From Deltaproteobacteria bacterium (lineage in GTDB: Bacteria > Myxococcota_A > UBA9042 > PHBI01), in the NCBI GenBank assembly GCA_020632715.1, contig JACKFA010000002.1, positions 248,001 to 312,000 on the forward strand: DNA of 64,000 bases. The letters are read 5' to 3'. The number at the start of each line of letters is the position of its first letter. Position 1 is the first letter of the stretch. Shown piece by piece: positions 1-10,305 of this stretch. The position numbers were made by a program, and so were the translations under genes. The notes beneath the pieces are model-generated. The model did not search any database. It was not told the DNA's origin and saw only the letters and a list, made by a program, of their open reading frames with translations.

Positions 1-160
1 CGGGCGCGAGGGGACGCGGCTGTCCATCGCGGCCAGGGTGCCCGGGGTCAGCGTGAACGACGTCACCGACGAGCGCTTCTACGACCGGCTCTCCGGGAAC
101 GCCGGCTTCAGCGGCGTCGCCGTCGAGGTGGCGCGCGTCCCGACGGTGGTGACGGCGTGA
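1..160 (+). CDS. 3' end of an unidentified protein (partial)
   Basis: An open frame enters from the left edge and ends at TGA 158-160. About 52 residues are visible, including AARVPGVSVNDVTDERFYDR. I do not recognise the family. The stop overlaps the GTG start of the next gene (GTGA, 157-160), so the two genes are probably translationally coupled and in one operon. The start and most of the gene lie outside the window. Confidence 0.55.
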   Translation, partial: GREGTRLSIAARVPGVSVNDVTDERFYDRLSGNAGFSGVAVEVARVPTVVTA

Positions 161-1041
161 GGGGCGCCGCGCTCGCGGCGCTGGTCGCGGGCGCGCTCCT
201 CGCGGGCTGCGGGCGCGAGGAGGCGCCGAGCGCCGTCGTCATCGCGTTCACCCCGCGCGATGACGCAGGCCGCCTCATCGCGCGCGCCGACATCCTCGAC
301 GTCACCCTGGCGGTCGACGGCGTCCCCGTCGCCGGGGCGTGGGAGCTGGTGCAGCGCGACGAGCCGGTCGCGGTCGCGGTGGCCGTGCAGGAGCTCGACG
401 ACGACGCCGCCCACGAGCAGGCGTGGCGCGGCGCGGAGCGGGTGCTCGAGGGCCTCCGGGACGGCGTCGACTGGTCGACCCTCTACGTGGTCCACGGCGA
501 CGTCGAGCAGCGCCTCGCCCCATGGAGCCGCGACCGGCTCGCGGCGCGCAGCGCGATCGGCCACGTCGGGGGGCCACCGTCCGAGGCCGTCTCGCGGCTC
601 GTCCCGATCCTCCGGCGCCTGGCGCGCGACTTCGAGGAGAACGACGACGCGCTGCCGCGGCGCCGGCTGGCCGTCGTCGTCACCGACGGCCGCGACGGCT
701 CGCGCGCGCCCCGGCGTGCTCGCGAAGCACGTCGAGAAGATCGCGGAGATGGCGCGGCCTCGGGCTTCACGATCCTCGTCATCGTGAGCGACGGCCGCGA
801 TCGCCCCGACGCGCCTGCCGAGGCCCTCGAGCGTGGCCTGGGCGAGCTCGCGGACGTCGCGCGGTCGACCGACATCGACGTCGTGGTCGTCGCGCTCGCG
901 CGCGCCGCCTCTCGAGAGGCGGCGCGCCTCGAGGCGCTCGCGCGCCGCACCCGCGGGCGGCTCATGCTCGTCACGGACCTCGGTGACGACGCCCTCGCGG
1001 CGGCGATCGTGGCCGCGTCGCACCGACCCAACGGGCCCTGA
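157..1041 (+). CDS. Lipoprotein with von Willebrand A-like fold (probably frameshifted internally)
   Basis: The predicted 294-residue protein starts at GTG in a 4-base overlap with the upstream gene. A short hydrophobic signal ends in the lipobox LLAGC, so it is probably a lipoprotein. The middle and C-terminal parts have alternating hydrophobic strands of the type LAVVVTDGRD, VIVSDGRD and VVVALA, as in VWA-like Rossmann folds; the ligand-binding MIDAS set is not complete. Bases about 709-757 give a basic, unlikely peptide in this frame, whereas the +1 frame reads PGVLAKHVEKIAEMA, the expected amphipathic helix, after which the original frame resumes. Two compensating single-base errors are likely there. 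Function unknown. Confidence 0.6.
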   Translation: MRGAALAALVAGALLAGCGREEAPSAVVIAFTPRDDAGRLIARADILDVTLAVDGVPVAGAWELVQRDEPVAVAVAVQELDDDAAHEQAWRGAERVLEGLRDGVDWSTLYVVHGDVEQRLAPWSRDRLAARSAIGHVGGPPSEAVSRLVPILRRLARDFEENDDALPRRRLAVVVTDGRDGSRAPRRAREARREDRGDGAASGFTILVIVSDGRDRPDAPAEALERGLGELADVARSTDIDVVVVALARAASREAARLEALARRTRGRLMLVTDLGDDALAAAIVAASHRPNGP

Positions 1042-1053
1042 TCGGCGCCGTCG

Positions 1054-1752
1054 TCAGTCGATCTTCCGCGCCCCGTACGCGGTCGCCGGCCCGCGCCGCC
1101 AGAAGCACTCCGGGTGCGGGAAGCCGGCCGCGCGCAGCGCCGCGAGCTCGTCCGCGAGCGGGAGGTAGGTGTCCTCCTCGGCCCACGCGGCGAAGTAGCC
1201 GCGCGCCTCCGCCTCGCCGACGCCGCGCGCGCCCATCTCGCGGAGCCAGTGGTCGTAGGCGAGCGCGGTCAGCGCCGGGTCCGCGCTCATCGTCGCGTCG
1301 AGGTTCAGGAAGAGCCCGTCGTCGTAGAGCACCTCGTTCACGGCGCGGAAGATGGCGGTCTTCTGCGCGATGTCCGGCACGTGGTGGAGGGCGAGCGAGG
1401 AGACGACGACGTCCGAGAGCGGGAGCGCGTCCGTGAAGCGCCCCGCGACGAAGACCGCGCGCCCGCCGAAGCGCGCGAGCCGCCCGCGCGCGACCGCGAG
1501 CATCTCCGGGTCGACGTCGAGCACGGTGACCGTCGCCTCCGGCAGCGCCTCGAGCACCGCCTCCGCGAGCGCCCCCGTGCCGCCGCCGAGGTCGAGCACG
1601 CGCGGCGCCGGCGGCGCGAGCGCCTTCATGACCGCGACCCCCTCGCGCAGGAGGTCCCCGTAGTAGGGGACGAGGCGCCGGATCTGCGCGTCGTAATCGG
1701 CCACGTCGAGCGCGAGGTGGCGGGAGGCGGAGTGGCTGGGCTCGTTGCTCAC
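1054..1752 (-). CDS. Class I SAM-dependent methyltransferase
   Basis: Predicted 232-residue cytoplasmic methyltransferase. Motif I is VLDLGGGTGALAE, followed by an acidic strand end (VTVLDVDPEM) that would bind the SAM ribose, and by VVSSLALHHVPD, typical of the methyltransferase 11/25 group. The GTG at 1752 (VSNEPSHS) is chosen because the longer frame to 1824 adds only low-complexity sequence. The gene is convergent with the upstream lipoprotein gene, with a 12-base gap. The substrate cannot be deduced; the family covers small molecules, lipids and tRNA-like targets. Confidence 0.8.
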   Translation of the reverse strand: MSNEPSHSASRHLALDVADYDAQIRRLVPYYGDLLREGVAVMKALAPPAPRVLDLGGGTGALAEAVLEALPEATVTVLDVDPEMLAVARGRLARFGGRAVFVAGRFTDALPLSDVVVSSLALHHVPDIAQKTAIFRAVNEVLYDDGLFLNLDATMSADPALTALAYDHWLREMGARGVGEAEARGYFAAWAEEDTYLPLADELAALRAAGFPHPECFWRRGPATAYGARKID

Positions 1753-1892
1753 AGCGCCAGCATCACAGCCACCGGCCTCGGGCGTCAACGAAGCGCGCTC
1801 CCTGCCTGGCTCATGACACCTCACCGGTCGGTCGCTACAGTGAGGGCGCTCACCCCGTGCCCCCCCACCGCGCCACCGAACCGGAGCCCCTG

Positions 1893-3335
1893 ATGCGACC
1901 CCTCGCCGCCCTCGCCGTCGTCGCCCTCGTCCTCGCCCCCGCCTGCGGCGGCAGCAGCGGCCGTGGCGGCGGCGACGCCGATACCACCTCGGGCGACACC
2001 GCGCTCCCGGTCGACGTCGTCACCCCCGCGGACCCCGTCCCCGCCGACTGGCAGCTCCTCTACGGCTACGACAGCGACGGCACGACCTGGGATCAGGAGG
2101 GGCTCATCGGGCTCGCGGCGACGAGCGACGGCGGCGTCGTCGCGCTCGCGGAGCGCCGCTTCCGCACCGACCCCGGCGCGCGCGACCTCCTCATGCTCTC
2201 GGTCGGCTCGGACGGCGCCCTCGCGAGCGCCCAGCGCCTCCGCTTCGACGACGAGGTGACCCCGGTCGCCTTCCGCCGCTTCGCCGACGGCGACCTCCTG
2301 CTCGTCTTCGACCGCGCGGAGCTCGCCCGCGTCACGAGCGACGGCACGGTCACCTGGGCGACGAGCGTCGACCGCGACCCCTACGCCTTCGGCGGGCTCG
2401 AGGTCACGGACGTGGCCCTCGCGGACGGCGGCGACGTCTACCTCGCCGGCGGCTTCAACCCCTCGGAGGACGGCCCCGACCGCACCTTCGTCGCGCGCGT
2501 CGGCGCGGCCGACGGCGCCGTCGCGTGGATGCGCTCCTGGCCGCGCGACCAGGAGACGAGCTTCGGGGCGCGGGTGGCCGTCAGCGACGCCGGCGTCTTC
2601 GTCGCGGACCTCGTGCAGGGCGCCAACGAGATCGACCGCCGCGTCGCCCTCGTCGGCCTCTCCCTCGACGGCGCCGCGCTCGGCTCGGTCGCCTTCACCA
2701 TGACCACGACCGATGGCACGCTCGGCGCCTTCCGCGAGGTCGCGCTCGCCCCGCGCACCGGCGGGGTCACCGCGGTCGGGCTCCGCGCCACGGCTGCCAA
2801 CGGCTTCGCGTTCCACGTCTACCGCCTCGATCTCGACGCGAGCCTCGCGGTCACGGGCCAGGGGGTGACCCTCGTCACCGACGTCGACTCGCCCTTCGCG
2901 AGCGACACGCGCGCCGCGGTCGGCGCCGACGGGCGCCTCGTGGCCGTCATGAGCCGCGACAGCGGCGCCGGCTGGCTCTTCGACTGGGCCCCCGGCAGCG
3001 GCGTCGCCCTCGCCTGGCAGCTCGGCGACGCCGACGGCGGCCCCCTCTTCGTCGACGACGCCGATCTCGCGCCCCACGTCGTCCTCACGGCGGGCGGCGT
3101 CGTGGTCGGCGGCACGGCGGACACCCCGGGGGCCGCGCGCCTCGTCCCCGCCGCCGTCGGCGCCGAGTCGGCGCCCCTCGACCTCCTGCGCGACGTGGTC
3201 ACCGTCGGCGCCGAGACGGTCGTGGCCGAGGACGCCACGCTCGGCCTCACGGCGCTCGACGCCGACGATCTCGGCGCCCAGGGCGAGGCGAGCGACGGCG
3301 ATCAGGACGTGCTCCTCTTCGGCGTGAGCCCCTGA
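1893..3335 (+). CDS. Secreted lipoprotein, beta-propeller-like
   Basis: Predicted 480-residue lipoprotein. The ATG at 1893 is preferred over GTG 1857 because it directly begins the signal peptide MRPLAALAVV, which ends in the lipobox LAPAC. A Gly/Ser/Asp-rich linker (DADTTSGDT) follows, as in other surface lipoproteins of this window. The body consists of repeated beta-strand units such as GGVVALAERRF, GDLLLVFDRAEL and GGDVYLAGGFN, resembling the hydrophobic-strand repeats of delta-60 or PQQ-type propellers. No catalytic motif is visible. Probably outer-membrane anchored; role unknown. Confidence 0.7.
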   Translation: MRPLAALAVVALVLAPACGGSSGRGGGDADTTSGDTALPVDVVTPADPVPADWQLLYGYDSDGTTWDQEGLIGLAATSDGGVVALAERRFRTDPGARDLLMLSVGSDGALASAQRLRFDDEVTPVAFRRFADGDLLLVFDRAELARVTSDGTVTWATSVDRDPYAFGGLEVTDVALADGGDVYLAGGFNPSEDGPDRTFVARVGAADGAVAWMRSWPRDQETSFGARVAVSDAGVFVADLVQGANEIDRRVALVGLSLDGAALGSVAFTMTTTDGTLGAFREVALAPRTGGVTAVGLRATAANGFAFHVYRLDLDASLAVTGQGVTLVTDVDSPFASDTRAAVGADGRLVAVMSRDSGAGWLFDWAPGSGVALAWQLGDADGGPLFVDDADLAPHVVLTAGGVVVGGTADTPGAARLVPAAVGAESAPLDLLRDVVTVGAETVVAEDATLGLTALDADDLGAQGEASDGDQDVLLFGVSP

Positions 3336-3461
3336 GGCCCCGGCGCCCGCGCCGCCCGCCCGCGCTACCCCGCGCCTACCCATAGCTCCCTGGTCATCGC
3401 CGGGCGGGCAGGGCATTCTCACCCACACCGCCCAACGCCCCTCCAGAGCCCGGAGCCGCCG

Positions 3462-5518
<2,057 letters not shown>

Positions 5519-5519
<1 letters not shown>

Positions 5520-5827
5520 TGGGGCTCTTCCGGCGCGGCGGCGCGGCCGGCTCCGTGCGCGTGAGGGTGCTCATCAAGGGCCGCATCGGCGACGGCTGGC
5601 TCGACGTCGACCGCACGCTCAAGGTGCCCGCGGGCACGACGCTCACGGGCTTCATCGCGCTCGCCGCGAGGAAGGGGGTGCCGCTCGACCGCGCGGTGGC
5701 GGAGAGCCCGCACCTCCGGCACACGCTCATGTGGAACGGCGACCGCTGCCCGGTCGACGAGCACGCCGAGCGCGAGCTCGCCGACGGGGACGAGCTCTAC
5801 CTGCTCGCGCCGCTCGCGGGCGGGTAG
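5519..5827 (+). CDS. MoaD/ThiS-family sulfur carrier protein
   Basis: Predicted 102-residue beta-grasp protein starting at an ATG that overlaps the AOR stop (TGATG). It ends in the diglycine LLAPLAGG, the C-terminus that is adenylated and thiocarboxylated in MoaD-like carriers supplying pterin dithiolene sulfur. The preceding ADGDELYLLAPLAGG matches the MoaD/ThiS terminus. An N-terminal extension (MGLFRRGGAAGS) and a central RHTLMWNGDRC make it longer than typical 80-residue MoaD. The pairing with AOR suggests a dedicated carrier for the tungsten or molybdenum cofactor; that dedication is inference. Confidence 0.82.
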
Positions 5828-5853
5828 GGGGGCCGCGTCCGCCGCGCCCGGCG

Positions 5854-8757
5854 TCAGCGGGGATACCCCCGCCGGCCCTGCCGCCAGCCCGTCTGCCCGA
5901 GGAGGGCGGCGCCGAAGCCGCTGTTGTAGCAGAGCCCCTGGCTCGACACGTAGCTCGCCGCGTGCGGCGTGGCGGGGCCGCCCGGCGAGCCCAGGTAGAG
6001 GCGCACCGTCGCGCGCGTGCTCTGCTGACAGGTGCCGACGTCCCGGAGGTAGCGGGACGCGATCACCACGTCGCCCAGGGCGTCGCCGTCGCTGTCGCCG
6101 ACGACGGCGACCGTCGCGCCGGGCTCGGAGAGGTCGGGGGCGGTCACCGAGCCGGTCGCGACGAGCACCTGGCCGCGCGCCCGCCCCGGGTAGAAGAGCA
6201 CGCGGTAGTCGTTGTGCGAGGCGGTCCCGTAGTGGACCGTCAGGAAGAGGTCGCTGCGCCCGTCGCCGTCGACGTCGCCGCCCCCGGCGAGGCGGCCGAT
6301 GGTCACGGCCTCGCAGCCCGAGGCCGTGCACAGGTCGTCGGGGTAGCTCACGGCCACCCGCGCGGCGCCCGGCGACGGCCCGCCGTGGATGAGCTCGGCC
6401 GACGGCTCGGTCGGCCCCCCGGACCCGACGACGCCCGGGTAGCGCTGCACGACGAGGTCGGCGTAGCCGTCGCCGTCGACGTCGCCGGCGGGCGTCACGA
6501 AGTCGGCGGTGCCGAGCGCCACGACCTCCCACGGGAGGGTGTCGCCGTCGCCGCGCGCGCCCCCGAGGACGAGCGCGATGGTGTCGTCGTCGCCGCGGGC
6601 GACCAGGTCGGCGTAGCCGTCGCCGTCGACGTCGCCGGCGACGTGGAGCTCCGCGAGGTGCTGGCCGCCGAGGAGCGTCGGCAGCGGCGTCGACGGGATC
6701 GGGTCCCCCGGCTCCGGGAAGCCCGCGAGCGGGCCCCAGTGGACGCGCGGCGGCTCGGCGAGCCACGCGTAGGCGGCGTCGGGATCCAGGGACTCCTGCG
6801 CGACGACGACGTCGGCGTAGCCGTCCGCGTCGAGGTCGGCGCCCGCCGCGAGGACCGCCACGCGGCCGGGCGCGGGCAGCGGGATCCGGCGCTTGCGGGC
6901 GCTCTCGACGCCCGCGTAGCCGCCGGGATACACCACGAGCGCGGGCGTCGTGAGGTGCGACCAGTCGCTGAACGGCGGGAGCACGAACCGCCCCTCGAGC
7001 GTCACGAGGTCGACGAAGCCGTCCCCGTCGATGTCCGCCGCGTTCGTGAGATCGTCGACGAACGAGGTGTCGCTGAGGCCGTTGTTCGAGTAGCCGCCGA
7101 CGAGCGTCGCGGGGTGCGCGGAGACGACGCGGATCGTGGCCGTCCCGACCGCGATCGGCGGCGACGTGTCGCCGATGACGAGGTCGGCGGCGCCGTCGGC
7201 GTCGAGGTCCGGCACGACGCCGAAGCTCGCGCCTGGCTGGGCGGCGCGGTGATCGATCACGACCTCCCACGTCGGGCTCGGGTCGCGGCTCGACACGAAG
7301 TCGTCCGGGCCGAGCTGGCGCTCGCCCCAGAGGCGCCAGAAGAGCGGGCCGGGCGTGAGCGGGCCGAGCGTGAGCGACGTCGCCGTCGTGCGGGTCTCGA
7401 GGAGCGGGCCGTCGACGCAGGCGCGGGTGCGGCAGACGACGACGCGCGTGTGGTCGGCGTGCTCGCCGGGGATCCAGGTGAGCGTGAGCTCGCGGGCCTC
7501 GACGCTCGCGCTGATCGGCGAGACGGGGCGCGGCGGGGTCGGCGCGAGGAGGCAGGCGCCGCCGTGGCAGACGTTCGGTCGGCCGCACGCGCTCGGCGTC
7601 TCGACGCGGCAGCCGAGGGCGTCGGCGGCGCAGGTGAGGACGCGGTCGGGGTTGTCGCACACGGCCTCGCCGATGACGTCGCAGGCGTGGTCGCAGGTCC
7701 CGCAGGTCGTGGCGCTCGCGCAGAAGCCGTCGGCGCACGGGACCTCCGGGCCCCAGCTGCGGCAGCCGTGCGCGTCGGCGACGCAGGCGCGCGTGGCGCC
7801 GTCGACGCAGCTCACGGCGCCCCCGGCGCACTGGTGGTCGCACGTGCCGCAGGTCTCGGCGTCGCCGCAGAAGCCGCCGGGACAGGCGGAGCCCGCGCTC
7901 CACGCGCGGCAACCGTGGGCGTCGCTCTGGCAGACGCGCACGACGCCGCCCGCGCACTCGGCCGCGCCGACCGTGTCGCAGCCGTGATCGCAGGTCCCAC
8001 AGGTGGCGCCGTCCTGGCAGAACCCGCTCGGGCAGGGGGTCGCCGGGCCGCGCACGTGGCAGCCGCGATCGTCCGCGACGCAGGTCCGGAGCGCGCCGCC
8101 GGCGCACGTCGTGTTGCCGAGCGCGCCGCACGACGCGCCGCAGCTGCCGCACCGCTCGGCGCTCTGGCAGAAGCCGTCGGCGCACGCGACGGGGGCGCCG
8201 AAGTCCCGGCAGCCGGTCGCCGCGTCCGCGACGCAGGTGGCGACGGCGCCGTCGACGCACTGCGTGGCGCCGACCGCGAGGCAGCCGTGGTCGCACGCGC
8301 CGCAGGCCGTGCTCGTCGCGCAGAAGCCGTCGTCGCAGGGGACGCCGGCGCTCCACGCGCGGCAGCCGTGGGCGTCCGCGGCGCAGGTGCGGAGCGCGCC
8401 GTCGCTGCACGCGACGGCCCCGACGGAGGCGCACCCGTGCTCGCACGCGCCGCAGGTCGTCTCGTCGGCGCAGAAGCCCTCGCTGCAGGGCGCCGCGTCG
8501 CGCCACACGAGGCAGCCGTCCGCGCCGGCGCCGCACGTCGCGAGCGCGCCGTCGGCGCAGCGCGTGGCCCCGGCCGCGCACGCGTCGTCGCAGCTCGGCG
8601 CGGCCGTGTCCTCGCTGCTCCCGTCGGCGTCACCGCCGACGTCGGCCACGGCGGAGTCGACGGGGGCGGTGGCGCCGTCTGCGGCGTCGCCGCACGCGGC
8701 GACCAGGAGGGCCCAGCAGAGTATCAAGCGCCCCGACCAGGGCTCACGCGTCGTCAT
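5854..8757 (-). CDS. Large lipoprotein: Cys-rich repeats plus FG-GAP beta-propeller
   Basis: Predicted 967-residue surface lipoprotein. ATG 8757 begins the signal peptide with lipobox VAAC (Cys22). Residues about 50-400 hold roughly seven Cys-rich repeats of 45-50 residues built on a pattern of GC..W...PC, GFC, CG.CDH.C and a final C. About 405-510 is a fibronectin-III-like segment (ELTLTWIPG, FWRLWGE). About 525-967 holds several integrin-alpha/VCBS (FG-GAP) repeats with Ca-binding motifs of the type DLDADGAADLVIGD and DVDGDGYADLV. Such proteins act in adhesion or surface display. It is convergent with the MoaD-like gene. The frame upstream of 8757 is not credible protein. Confidence 0.85.
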   Translation of the reverse strand: MTTREPWSGRLILCWALLVAACGDAADGATAPVDSAVADVGGDADGSSEDTAAPSCDDACAAGATRCADGALATCGAGADGCLVWRDAAPCSEGFCADETTCGACEHGCASVGAVACSDGALRTCAADAHGCRAWSAGVPCDDGFCATSTACGACDHGCLAVGATQCVDGAVATCVADAATGCRDFGAPVACADGFCQSAERCGSCGASCGALGNTTCAGGALRTCVADDRGCHVRGPATPCPSGFCQDGATCGTCDHGCDTVGAAECAGGVVRVCQSDAHGCRAWSAGSACPGGFCGDAETCGTCDHQCAGGAVSCVDGATRACVADAHGCRSWGPEVPCADGFCASATTCGTCDHACDVIGEAVCDNPDRVLTCAADALGCRVETPSACGRPNVCHGGACLLAPTPPRPVSPISASVEARELTLTWIPGEHADHTRVVVCRTRACVDGPLLETRTTATSLTLGPLTPGPLFWRLWGERQLGPDDFVSSRDPSPTWEVVIDHRAAQPGASFGVVPDLDADGAADLVIGDTSPPIAVGTATIRVVSAHPATLVGGYSNNGLSDTSFVDDLTNAADIDGDGFVDLVTLEGRFVLPPFSDWSHLTTPALVVYPGGYAGVESARKRRIPLPAPGRVAVLAAGADLDADGYADVVVAQESLDPDAAYAWLAEPPRVHWGPLAGFPEPGDPIPSTPLPTLLGGQHLAELHVAGDVDGDGYADLVARGDDDTIALVLGGARGDGDTLPWEVVALGTADFVTPAGDVDGDGYADLVVQRYPGVVGSGGPTEPSAELIHGGPSPGAARVAVSYPDDLCTASGCEAVTIGRLAGGGDVDGDGRSDLFLTVHYGTASHNDYRVLFYPGRARGQVLVATGSVTAPDLSEPGATVAVVGDSDGDALGDVVIASRYLRDVGTCQQSTRATVRLYLGSPGGPATPHAASYVSSQGLCYNSGFGAALLGQTGWRQGRRGYPR

Positions 8758-8925
8758 CGTTGCGGCCTCGCTCGCGGGCGGCGCGCCGGTCGGTCCCGCG
8801 CCGCCCCGCAGGCCGCGACCGCCGTTCCGGCGCGGACATGCTGGACCGCCGGTCGGCGTCGCGCAACCCCCGCGTGTCGACGGTCGGGCGGGCCGACTCG
8901 GGCGGCGCCGAGCGCCTCGGCGCGG

Positions 8926-8946
8926 GGTGTGAATGGTGTTCACACC
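8926..8946. promoter_or_regulatory. Inverted repeat GGTGTGAA-N5-TTCACACC
   Basis: Two perfect 8-base arms around a 5-base loop lie 16 bases beyond the stop of the small lipoprotein gene and about 170 bases upstream of the next minus-strand gene. There is no T-tract, so it could be an operator for the downstream lipoprotein gene or a Rho-assisted stop. Nothing else recognisable lies in the 8758-8962 gap. Confidence 0.35.
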
Positions 8947-8962
8947 TCGCGTCGGAGCTGGG

Positions 8963-9397
8963 CTACTGCTCGCTGCCGCGGGCGTCGCCGTCGCCCGCGT
9001 CGTCGATGGGCGCGAGGCAGGACTGCGTGCACGCGGCGCCGTCCTCGCAGGTCCAGACGGGGCAGCCGTTCTCGTCCATGCCCTGCGTCCAGCCCTGCGG
9101 GGCGGCGTCGCAGATGGACCCGCAGGTGGCCCCGCTGCCGCTCGGGCTCCCGCCCACCTGGAAGCAGTCGCAGGACGGCGTCTCGATGGGGCAGCACTCG
9201 GTCGACGCGTCGCCGGTGTCCCCCGGGACGACGTCGGTCGGCGAGATGATGACCGTGTCGGCGCCCCCCGTGTCCGCGGGGAGCGTGTCCTGGACGACGG
9301 CCGCGTCGGCGTCGCCGGTGTCGTTGTCATCGTCCCCGCACGCGCCGAGGAGCGCGACGGGGAGGGCCAGAGCGATGATGAGGGCGAGGTTCTTCAT
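8963..9397 (-). CDS. Small Cys-rich lipoprotein
   Basis: Predicted 144-residue lipoprotein with signal peptide MKNLALIIALALPVALLGAC; Cys20 is the lipid anchor. An Asp/Thr-rich linker (residues 21-68) follows, then a compact domain with about nine cysteines (ECCPIETPSCDCF, CGSICDAAPQGW, CPVWTCEDGAACTQSCLAPI). ATG 9397 is the only start that gives a signal peptide. The Cys-rich module resembles small disulfide-knotted domains of myxobacterial surface proteins; no function can be assigned. Same strand as the following large lipoprotein gene. Confidence 0.75.
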   Translation of the reverse strand: MKNLALIIALALPVALLGACGDDDNDTGDADAAVVQDTLPADTGGADTVIISPTDVVPGDTGDASTECCPIETPSCDCFQVGGSPSGSGATCGSICDAAPQGWTQGMDENGCPVWTCEDGAACTQSCLAPIDDAGDGDARGSEQ

Positions 9398-9465
9398 CCG
9401 GGGACCGTAGGAGCGAGAGCCGCGCGGTCGACCCCGTGCCGAGCGGGGCGCCGCCTGCGTCCTCG

Positions 9466-10284
9466 TCAGAGGACCGCCGCCGCGACCACGAACGCCGCGC
9501 CCCAGGCGAGCTCCGTGAGCCCGACCCGAGCCGCGTCGCGCGCGCTCGCCGGCGCCCGCGCCGTGAGCACCCGCAGCGGGTAGGCGAGCGGCAGGAGCCC
9601 CACCGCCAGGTGGCCGGTCGCGGCGCCGACCGCCACGCTCGCCGCGACCGCGAGCCCACCCCAGAGGGGCGCGGTCCGCCACGGCGTCCGCCGCGCGAGC
9701 ACGGTGGCGAGCTGCCGCTTCACGTAGCCGAGGCCCAGGAGGAGCCACGCGAAGAGCGCGGTCGCGGCCGCCGCCGCGTGCGGGACCGCCGCCCCCGCGC
9801 CGACGGCGACGCCCGCGCCGAGCGCCACGAACCCCGTGATGGCCGCCGCCTCCGCGCCCACCCGGCGCGGCGCCCGCCCGCGGAGCGCGAGCTGCGTCAG
9901 GAGGCCGGCCGCCGCCCCCGCGACGGCGAAGGTCGCGGCGAGCACGCCGGGGCGGCTCGCCACGAGGAGCGCGCCCCGCCGAGGCCCGCGCCCAGGAGCG
10001 CGGCCGCGACGGAGGCGCGAGCGGCCCCGGGCGCCCCCCTCCCGGGGGCGGTCCTGAGCGCCTTGCCGAGAGCCTCGGCGGCCGAGCCCGGCGACCGCAG
10101 CGAGGGCGCCGAGCGCCGCGGCGCCCGTCGGCGCGAGCCCCACGGCGAGCGCGAGGGGGAGGCCGACCCAGGCCCAGACGCCGTGCTCCTTCGGGAGCAG
10201 CGCCCGCCACGCGATGGGCGCGCGGCGGCGAGTCGGCGGTTGTGTGTCGGAGGGAGCGGACATCGTCAGGGCCTGGGTCGTCAT
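9466..10284 (-). CDS. YwiC-like membrane protein (internal paired frameshift)
   Basis: Predicted integral membrane protein of about 272 residues. The motif LLPKEHGVWAWVGLPLAL marks the YwiC-like family, and hydrophobic helices follow to the C-terminus. It is the third gene of the ric-qNOR operon, 21 bases after qNOR; its role is unknown but the location suggests nitrosative-stress or denitrification physiology. In about 9976-10075 this frame yields a basic peptide (RRGSRQGAQDRPREGG), whereas an alternative frame gives LGKALRTAPGRG and SVAAALLGAGLGG, the expected helix. Two compensating indels are therefore likely, probably sequencing errors. ATG 10284 has a GAGG box; ATG 10263 is an alternative. 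Confidence 0.75.
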   Translation of the reverse strand: MTTQALTMSAPSDTQPPTRRRAPIAWRALLPKEHGVWAWVGLPLALAVGLAPTGAAALGALAAVAGLGRRGSRQGAQDRPREGGARGRSRLRRGRAPGRGPRRGALLVASRPGVLAATFAVAGAAAGLLTQLALRGRAPRRVGAEAAAITGFVALGAGVAVGAGAAVPHAAAAATALFAWLLLGLGYVKRQLATVLARRTPWRTAPLWGGLAVAASVAVGAATGHLAVGLLPLAYPLRVLTARAPASARDAARVGLTELAWGAAFVVAAAVL

Positions 10285-10305
10285 GGCAAGACCTCGCGAT
10301 CGGAT

